NCBI GenBank assembly: GCA_025361325.1 | Contig: JANYAL010000204.1 | Coordinates: forward strand, 1-9,377 | Source of the DNA: Bacteroidota bacterium | Lineage (GTDB): Bacteria > Bacteroidota > Bacteroidia > Chitinophagales > Chitinophagaceae | Length of the DNA stretch: 9,377 nt | Reading direction: 5' to 3' | Shown here: positions 5,241-9,377 of the stretch, one piece after another | Layout: every line of letters begins with the position of its first letter | Position numbering within the stretch: position 1 is the stretch's first letter | Notes under the pieces: model-generated | Database searches by the model: none | What the model saw: the letters and a program-made list of their open reading frames with translations, nothing else | What the model was told of the DNA's origin: nothing | Translations under genes and position numbers: made by a program

Positions 5241-6575
5241 TTGGAGTACCATTCGGTCATTGAGCTCTTTTCTTTTTCCCTGTTGGCCATAACCCCCGCT
5301 GCAACCGTTTCCATTATCTTCCTGCTGGTCGCGCTTTTTACCGTTTCCTTCCTGATGGCTGGTGCCGAAGTGGCTTTTTTTTCACTCAGCCTGAAGGACA
5401 TCAATATACTACGTACCAAAAAACAGCCTGCGTTACGTCGTATCGTAACCCTGCTGGACCAGCCCAAAACACTCCTGGCCTCCATGCTCATCACCAACAG
5501 CTTTGTCAATATAGGCATCATCCTGTTCTCCAATTTCCTGCTCGATGACTGGATTAGTCCATTTAAAATGGGTTTGTGGGCCATATTCGGGGTGAAAGTG
5601 GTATCTGTTACCTTCCTGTTATTACTGTTCGGCGAAGTGCTGCCCAAGGTATGGGCCACCCACCATAAAGTGTGGTTTGCCGCAACCGCTTCACTTATCG
5701 TGGAAATATTCAACAGCCTGTTCTATCGTTTCAGCAAACGGATGGTTCGTTTCAGCGACCGCATGGAAAAGCGATTCTCTCCAGTGAGTTCTGTTGCTAT
5801 GGACAACAGTAACCTGGATTATGCCATCGACCTGCTGCCGGAACATGAAGCCACTTCAGAAGAAAAAAAGATCCTGAAAGGGATACGCAAATTCGGGGAT
5901 ACCACGGTAAAGCAGGTCATGCTTACCCGGCTTGATGTCAGTGGCATTGATTTCAGCACCGGTTTCACCGAAATGATCAGGAAGGTGGAAGAACTGCATT
6001 ATTCCCGCTTACCGGTGTACCGGAAGAGCCTGGACGAAGTGGTGGGCATGCTGCATTCCAAGGACTTGCTGCCACACCTGGACGAACCGGGTGCTTACGA
6101 CTGGCATGTACTGATGCGGCAGCCCTATTTTGTACACGAACAGAAACTGATAGAGGACCTGTTGCAGGAATTCCGCAACAAGCGGATCCATTTTGCTATC
6201 GTGGTGGATGAGTTCGGTGGTACCTCGGGGATCGTTACCCTGGAAGATATCATGGAAGAGATCATCGGCGATATAAACGATGAGTTCGATGATGAGGAGA
6301 ACATCAACAGGAAGATAGATGATCACAATTATATCTTTGAGGGTAAGACCATGATCAACGATGCCTGCAAGGCCATGAACCTGATGGTGGATACCTTTGA
6401 TTCCGTACGGGGCGACAGCGATTCCCTGGCCGGGCTGGTGCTGGAGATAGCCGGTGAATTTCCCCAGGTGAACGAGGAATTGACAAGCGGCGATTTTGTG
6501 TTTGTTCCGCTCGAAATTAGGAAGAACAGGATCGATAAAGTTAAAGTCACCATTAAACAAAAGGCCACACGCTGA
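5241..6575 (+). CDS. gldE: GldE, CNNM/CorC-type membrane protein with CBS domains
   Basis: A 444-residue inner-membrane protein. Residues 15-165 form the CNNM (DUF21) membrane domain, with hydrophobic segments near 18-48, 80-100 and 110-132 and a fourth likely at 143-162; AGAEVAFFSLS and LFGEVLPKVWA are family signatures. Two CBS domains (about 215-280 and 285-345) follow, with HYSRLPVYRKSLDEVVGMLHSKDLL and DEFGGTSGIVTLEDIMEEIIGDI. A CorC/HlyC domain (about 355-440) completes it. CNNM/CorC proteins are linked to Mg2+ or other divalent-cation transport; the transport role here is inferred. The GldE assignment rests on this architecture plus gldD directly after it, as in Flavobacterium johnsoniae. 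The start is TTG: no in-frame ATG occurs until well inside the first membrane segment (FLMAG, residue 39), which would delete part of it. It is 72 bases after ssb and 32 before gldD, probably one transcript with gldD. Confidence 0.9.
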   Translation: MEYHSVIELFSFSLLAITPAATVSIIFLLVALFTVSFLMAGAEVAFFSLSLKDINILRTKKQPALRRIVTLLDQPKTLLASMLITNSFVNIGIILFSNFLLDDWISPFKMGLWAIFGVKVVSVTFLLLLFGEVLPKVWATHHKVWFAATASLIVEIFNSLFYRFSKRMVRFSDRMEKRFSPVSSVAMDNSNLDYAIDLLPEHEATSEEKKILKGIRKFGDTTVKQVMLTRLDVSGIDFSTGFTEMIRKVEELHYSRLPVYRKSLDEVVGMLHSKDLLPHLDEPGAYDWHVLMRQPYFVHEQKLIEDLLQEFRNKRIHFAIVVDEFGGTSGIVTLEDIMEEIIGDINDEFDDEENINRKIDDHNYIFEGKTMINDACKAMNLMVDTFDSVRGDSDSLAGLVLEIAGEFPQVNEELTSGDFVFVPLEIRKNRIDKVKVTIKQKATR

Positions 6576-6607
6576 CCCATCCTTCAGGGAAGCATAAAGA
6601 TACCTTC

Positions 6608-7333
6608 ATGCACATACTAAAAGTTCAAACCAAACCTTTGGTCTCATTTTTAAATGGTAAACGAATTTGGTTACCTGCCAACTGCTTTTTATTCATTGCC
6701 TGCTGCTTTTTTTTATACGCCTGTAACTCCACCTATACTTCCAAAAAAACAGCTTATTTCCGCATTGATTTTCCGGAACGTAAATATGTTCCTTTTCAAA
6801 AAGAGGGCTACCCGTATTCTTTCGAATATCCTGCCTATGCCAACATCATACAGGACAGCACCTTCTTTGACAGCAACCCCGAAAATCCCTGGTGGATAAA
6901 TATTGATTTTCCCGTTTTCCACGGCAGGATCTTCCTGAGTTATAAGGTCATCGGGGGTAAAGCGATGTATAAGCTGAAACAACAAAACGGCACTTACCGC
7001 GATTCGGTGGGCATCAATGTTTTCGACAAGATGGTGAATGATGCCTTCAACCTCACCAACAAGAATGAAGCGGTGGCCAGTTCCATCAGGGACAGTGTCA
7101 TTCATACACCCAACGGTATCACCGGTGTTTTTTTCAGGGTAGGTGGCAATGCAGCAACGGCAAAACAATTCTTCTTAAGTGACACTACTACCCACTTTAT
7201 CAGGGGGGCGCTCTATTTCGATGTTAATCCCAATGTCGACTCCCTCCGGCCTGTTCAGGATTTTCTGCAGGCGGATATAGACCACCTGATCAATACGTTT
7301 AAATGGACCAACAAGGGCAAGAACAGCAAATGA
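6608..7333 (+). CDS. gldD: Gliding-motility-type lipoprotein GldD
   Basis: A 241-residue lipoprotein. A positively charged N-region (K5, K9, K18, R19) precedes a hydrophobic stretch (20-38) and the lipobox Leu-Tyr-Ala-Cys39, so signal peptidase II should cleave before C39. The mature part starts NSTYTSKKTAYFRIDFPERKY and contains YPYSFEYPAYA, NPWWINIDFPVFHGRIFLSYK and GVFFRVGGNAATAKQFFLSDTTTHFIRGALYF, strongly typical of GldD. In F. johnsoniae GldD is needed for gliding motility and belongs to the gene set tied to type IX secretion. Its biochemical role is not known, and whether this organism glides cannot be told from this window. The N-region is rather long, so a TTG at codon 11 is possible, but ATG 6608 is the standard choice. 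It follows gldE by 32 bases and converges with the next gene, stops 15 bases apart. Confidence 0.93.
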   Translation: MHILKVQTKPLVSFLNGKRIWLPANCFLFIACCFFLYACNSTYTSKKTAYFRIDFPERKYVPFQKEGYPYSFEYPAYANIIQDSTFFDSNPENPWWINIDFPVFHGRIFLSYKVIGGKAMYKLKQQNGTYRDSVGINVFDKMVNDAFNLTNKNEAVASSIRDSVIHTPNGITGVFFRVGGNAATAKQFFLSDTTTHFIRGALYFDVNPNVDSLRPVQDFLQADIDHLINTFKWTNKGKNSK

Positions 7334-7348
7334 CCCAGGGGAGGCTGA

Positions 7349-7867
7349 TCAGTTGACTCTTTCCTTTACCTCCGGAAGCACTTTTTTTACCGGCATTCTC
7401 AAAGGAGCCCTGGAGAACATGGAAAGACTGATCTTCCTTTCGGGCCTTACAGATTCAACAGCTTTCACATCCGGTATTGGCGCTTCATCCTTTTTCTTTA
7501 AATCTTCTGTTTTAGCAGGAACCAGTTCCGGTTTTTCTATGGTCATTATGTTGGTCATTACCGGTTCATCGATCCTTCCCCTGGAAAAATCATTCAGGCG
7601 GATCCTTCTTTTAACCGTCCTGGTCTTCTGAAGTGTTCTTTCTGTCTTGTGGGCAGCAATGGCAGAACTGGTGACTTGCTTCAGCACAATTTGGTTCACG
7701 GGGGTAACGGGACTAATACTGGCTGGCTTTTCCTCAGCCTGTGTAACAGGCTCTTCCTTATACAGGTTATCAAGGACGCCTTTTTTCTGGGAATGGAAAT
7801 AGTCCACAACACCGTACACGGATGCCACGGAGAAGAGACCGATTCCTGCATAGATGATTGCTTTCAT
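7349..7867 (-). CDS. Single-pass membrane protein with a duplicated I-x-L-x-x-F-S-R motif, function unknown
   Basis: A 172-residue protein I do not recognise. Residues 3-21 (AIIYAGIGLFSVASVYGVV) form one N-terminal membrane segment. The rest (22-172) is hydrophilic, rich in Lys, Glu, Pro and Val, and probably disordered. It holds two spaced copies of one motif: RIRLNDFSRGRIDEPV (88-103) and KISLSMFSRAPLRMPV (145-160). The I, L, F, S, R, P and V positions coincide without gaps, and the copies are separated by a 41-residue acidic/proline linker. No enzyme domain is visible. The frame is open further upstream to 7966, but that part overlaps the DUF2306 gene. The ATG at 7867 is preferred because it starts directly at the membrane segment, 11 bases past the DUF2306 stop. 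That spacing suggests co-transcription and perhaps a shared function. It could be an envelope linker or scaffold, with the motif as a docking site; this is inference. Confidence 0.7.
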   Translation of the reverse strand: MKAIIYAGIGLFSVASVYGVVDYFHSQKKGVLDNLYKEEPVTQAEEKPASISPVTPVNQIVLKQVTSSAIAAHKTERTLQKTRTVKRRIRLNDFSRGRIDEPVMTNIMTIEKPELVPAKTEDLKKKDEAPIPDVKAVESVRPERKISLSMFSRAPLRMPVKKVLPEVKERVN

Positions 7868-7878
7868 GTTATTGTTTT

Positions 7879-8553
7879 TTAGTGAGCGAATGATTTTAAA
7901 TAGGACCTGCTCTTCCGGAAGATCAGGAATTCCGCAACCAGCATATTGCCCAGCACGCTTATCCAAAGAGATATCTCATAATTGTGCAAGTGGTCTACCC
8001 CGAAATAATAGAAGAAGATGTGATACACCCGGAAGGTCACTGCGGTCATGGCCATACTGTAACTCCTGATCATCCAGTTCTTGTGGGCCAGTACATTCTT
8101 CTTCCGGATGGTCTGCAGACCCTTCATGGTGGAATAGAACCAGTACAGGGCCATGAACATGAAAAGTATCCTTTCCCAGAAGGACCCCTTGGCGAAGAAG
8201 CTCATGTAGAGGCCGGTGGGTGCGCCCAGTAGCAATACTACCAGCACATAGATCTTCCCCATCGATATATGGATCTTCTTTCTTTTCTTCAGGATTAAGG
8301 AGGAGAATTGGGTAAGTGCTGCCGTGATGCAGAACATACCGGCAAAGATGTGTATGTAAAAGCAGAACCGGTAAACGGGTTTCAGGAACAGTATGGCCCT
8401 TTCTTCTATGAAAGAGAAATTGCTGCTGAAGGAAAAATACGGAAGTGTATTCCGTACCAAAAGCAGGCTGAAGAATACCACAGGGATCCAGAACAGGGCA
8501 GCCAGGAAATACCGAATGCTGTGCTGCAGCGTCAGTTGGCGTGTATTGTACAT
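7879..8553 (-). CDS. DUF2306-type multi-pass membrane protein
   Basis: A 224-residue integral membrane protein of unknown function. Hydrophobic segments lie near residues 15-33, 63-84, 100-119, 128-145, about 165-183 and 195-212. Conserved polar positions fit the DUF2306 pattern: H68 in YIHIFAGMFCITAALTQF, H95 and G99 in KKIHISMGKIYVL, W138 in LYWFYSTMKGLQTIR, HKNWMIRSYSMAMTAVTFRVYH (157-178) with H157, W160, R163 and R175. Intramembrane histidines of this type could bind haem or metal, which is only an inference. The ATG at 8553 is directly preceded in frame by a TGA, so the start cannot lie further upstream. No clear TAnnTTTG element was found in the 150 bases upstream on this strand. It is the first gene of a two-gene group with the 172-residue protein and is divergent from the DUF3109 gene. 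Confidence 0.8.
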   Translation of the reverse strand: MYNTRQLTLQHSIRYFLAALFWIPVVFFSLLLVRNTLPYFSFSSNFSFIEERAILFLKPVYRFCFYIHIFAGMFCITAALTQFSSLILKKRKKIHISMGKIYVLVVLLLGAPTGLYMSFFAKGSFWERILFMFMALYWFYSTMKGLQTIRKKNVLAHKNWMIRSYSMAMTAVTFRVYHIFFYYFGVDHLHNYEISLWISVLGNMLVAEFLIFRKSRSYLKSFAH

Positions 8554-8704
8554 TCAGGTTGGTTTGCTCTTTGGATGCCACCTCCAAAATCTTTGCATAA
8601 GTTTCCCCTGTTAGGAATTTGTTAAACAGCTTACCCGCTTCTGCAAGCAGGGTAAACCGGGTAGCAGGGACCAAGGATTTTAGACGGTATACGGGTTTGT
8701 TCAT
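8554..8704 (-). other. Coding-like open stretch upstream of the DUF2306 gene
   Basis: From an ATG at 8704-8702 the minus strand reads about 50 codons with protein-like composition (MNKPVYRLKSLVPATRFTLL, then a helical Ala/Glu/Lys-rich part to about 8554). The frame then runs on, out of phase, through the DUF2306 gene to 7976, where it is clearly noise. It does not end near the DUF2306 start and cannot be its in-frame N-terminus. It may be a remnant, a frameshifted N-terminus, a translated leader or chance. It is the only content I see in the 164-base divergent gap besides the promoter element on the other strand. Confidence 0.2.
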
Positions 8705-8711
8705 ACTTTTG
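8704..8711 (+). promoter_or_regulatory. Exact TAnnTTTG -7 element directly before the DUF3109 gene
   Basis: TACTTTTG ends six bases before the ATG at 8718. In this promoter class transcription starts a few bases past the element, so the mRNA would have a leader of about 0-5 bases. It also rules against the longer frame that starts at 8619. No convincing -33 TTG was found at the expected 19-21 base spacing, so the call rests on the -7 match alone. Confidence 0.5.
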
Positions 8712-8717
8712 CAGCCT

Positions 8718-9314
8718 ATGATCGTAATTGATAATGTACTGGTCAGCGACGAGATCGTGCAGGAACAATTTGTGTGCGACCTTTCAAAGTGTAAGGGCGC
8801 ATGTTGTATAGACGGGGATGCTGGCGCTCCCTTGCAAAAGGATGAACTGGACAGGCTGAATGAGGTATTTGAAAGGGTATTGCCATACCTGGACAGGGAA
8901 AGCACCCTTGAACTCGAAAGGCAGGGCCGGTATGTGTATGACCGGGAATTCGGATGGGTTACTCCCACTATCAACAGCAAGGTCTGTGTTTATGGCATCA
9001 AGGATGAGGCAGGTGTGGTGAAATGCGGAATTGAGCAGGCATACCTGGATGGGAAGATACGCTGGAAAAAACCAGTCAGCTGTCACCTGTTCCCGGTAAT
9101 CGTCAAAGAAAGCAGGAACAATGATACTGTGTATGTGAATTATGTACCACGCGAAGACCATTGCAAACCAGGCTGTGCACTGGGTAAAAAGGCGAAAGTA
9201 CCTGTCTATGTCTTTCTGAAGGAAGCGCTGGTGCGCAGGTTCGGACAAAAATTCTATGAAGCACTGGAAGCAACGGCTGCACACATGAACAACCGGTTAA
9301 AGGCGGTTAAATAA
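8718..9314 (+). CDS. DUF3109-type cysteine-rich protein
   Basis: A 198-residue soluble protein with nine cysteines. An N-terminal cluster C20-x4-C25-x3-C29-C30 sits in VCDLSKCKGACCIDGDAGAPL. Further cysteines are C90 (SKVCVYG), C103 (VKCGIEQAY), C122 in VSCHLFPV with H123, and C149 and C153 (HCKPGCALG). The pattern matches DUF3109 and is related to the YkgJ/CxxCxxCC group, thought to bind zinc, iron or an iron-sulfur cluster. The reaction is unknown. The central part (40-80) is an acidic helical region with no known motif. The ATG at 8718 is preferred to the upstream frame opening at 8619, because the family N-terminus MIVIDNVLVSDEIV begins here and a promoter element sits inside the longer version. 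A probable exported protein begins 14 bases past its stop, likely in one transcript. Divergent from the DUF2306 gene. Confidence 0.88.
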   Translation: MIVIDNVLVSDEIVQEQFVCDLSKCKGACCIDGDAGAPLQKDELDRLNEVFERVLPYLDRESTLELERQGRYVYDREFGWVTPTINSKVCVYGIKDEAGVVKCGIEQAYLDGKIRWKKPVSCHLFPVIVKESRNNDTVYVNYVPREDHCKPGCALGKKAKVPVYVFLKEALVRRFGQKFYEALEATAAHMNNRLKAVK

Positions 9315-9328
9315 AATGCTATAATATT

Positions 9329-9377
9329 ATGAAAAGAAAGAATACCCTTCTTGTTTTGTTTTGCAGTTCCCTTTTCA
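9329..9377 (+). CDS. Start of a probable exported protein, truncated by the window edge
   Basis: An ATG 14 bases after the DUF3109 stop opens MKRKNTLLVLFCSSLF and runs off the window. A positive N-terminus (K2, R3, K4) is followed by a hydrophobic run from residue 7, the pattern of a Sec signal peptide. C12 could belong to a lipobox, but too little is visible to say. No family can be named. The short gap suggests co-transcription with the DUF3109 gene. Confidence 0.55.
   Translation, partial: MKRKNTLLVLFCSSLF

Noticed and set aside
7868..7966. N-terminal extension of the 172-residue protein to 7966
   Set aside because: It would overlap the end of the DUF2306 gene by 88 bases, and the ATG at 7867 leads directly into the membrane segment.
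8619..8717. N-terminal extension of the DUF3109 protein to 8619
   Set aside because: The added residues do not resemble the family, and the -7 element at 8704-8711 would lie inside the coding region.
7976..8980. 334-codon open frame on the minus strand
   Set aside because: It is out of phase with DUF2306 over most of its length and antisense to DUF3109. Its His/Pro/Leu-rich composition is typical of a shadow frame. Only the part at 8554-8704 was kept as a query.

Overview
The window looks like chromosomal DNA of a Bacteroidota, most likely a Chitinophagaceae-type bacterium. The evidence is a gldE-gldD pair behind mutY and ssb, a Bacteroidota-type HU protein, a 29-residue Lys/Arg-rich COX24-type protein upstream of a ribonuclease G/E gene, promoter elements of the TAnnTTTG type, and the lack of clear Shine-Dalgarno sequences. 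No transposase, integrase, phage gene, tRNA or rRNA was seen. This is mostly a core-genome region, and I found no convincing new multi-gene system.

Layout. Positions 29-267 hold a cluster of five short inverted repeats that abut the 3' end of rng. Minus strand, 3383 down to 290: an HU-family DNA-binding protein, a membrane-anchored TPR protein, the 29-codon basic protein (1981-2070) and ribonuclease G/E. The 140 bases between the small gene and rng (1841-1980) hold no gene I can support. Positions 3384-3591 are a divergent promoter region that is AT-rich and holds several palindromes. Plus strand, 3592 to 7333: mutY, ssb, gldE and gldD, all in one direction with gaps of 80, 72 and 32 bases. 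A candidate promoter that overlaps an 8+8 palindrome sits in front of ssb. Minus strand, 8553 down to 7349: a DUF2306-type multi-pass membrane protein, followed 11 bases later by a single-pass membrane protein of unknown function with a duplicated linear motif. It converges on gldD with only 15 bases between. Plus strand, 8718 to the end: a cysteine-rich DUF3109-type protein, then the first 16 codons of a probable exported protein that runs off the window.

How the genes work together. The left block combines nucleoid structure (HU), a probable ribosome-associated peptide and RNA turnover (RNase G/E). The middle block combines base-excision repair (MutY), single-strand DNA protection (SSB) and two envelope proteins (GldE, GldD) that belong genetically to the gliding/type IX secretion group in flavobacteria. 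The right block is poorly characterised. The items most worth a second look are the hairpin cluster with compensatory stem changes, the palindrome over the ssb promoter, the palindromes between HU and mutY, the duplicated FSR motif in the 172-residue protein, and the near-leaderless arrangement of the DUF3109 gene.
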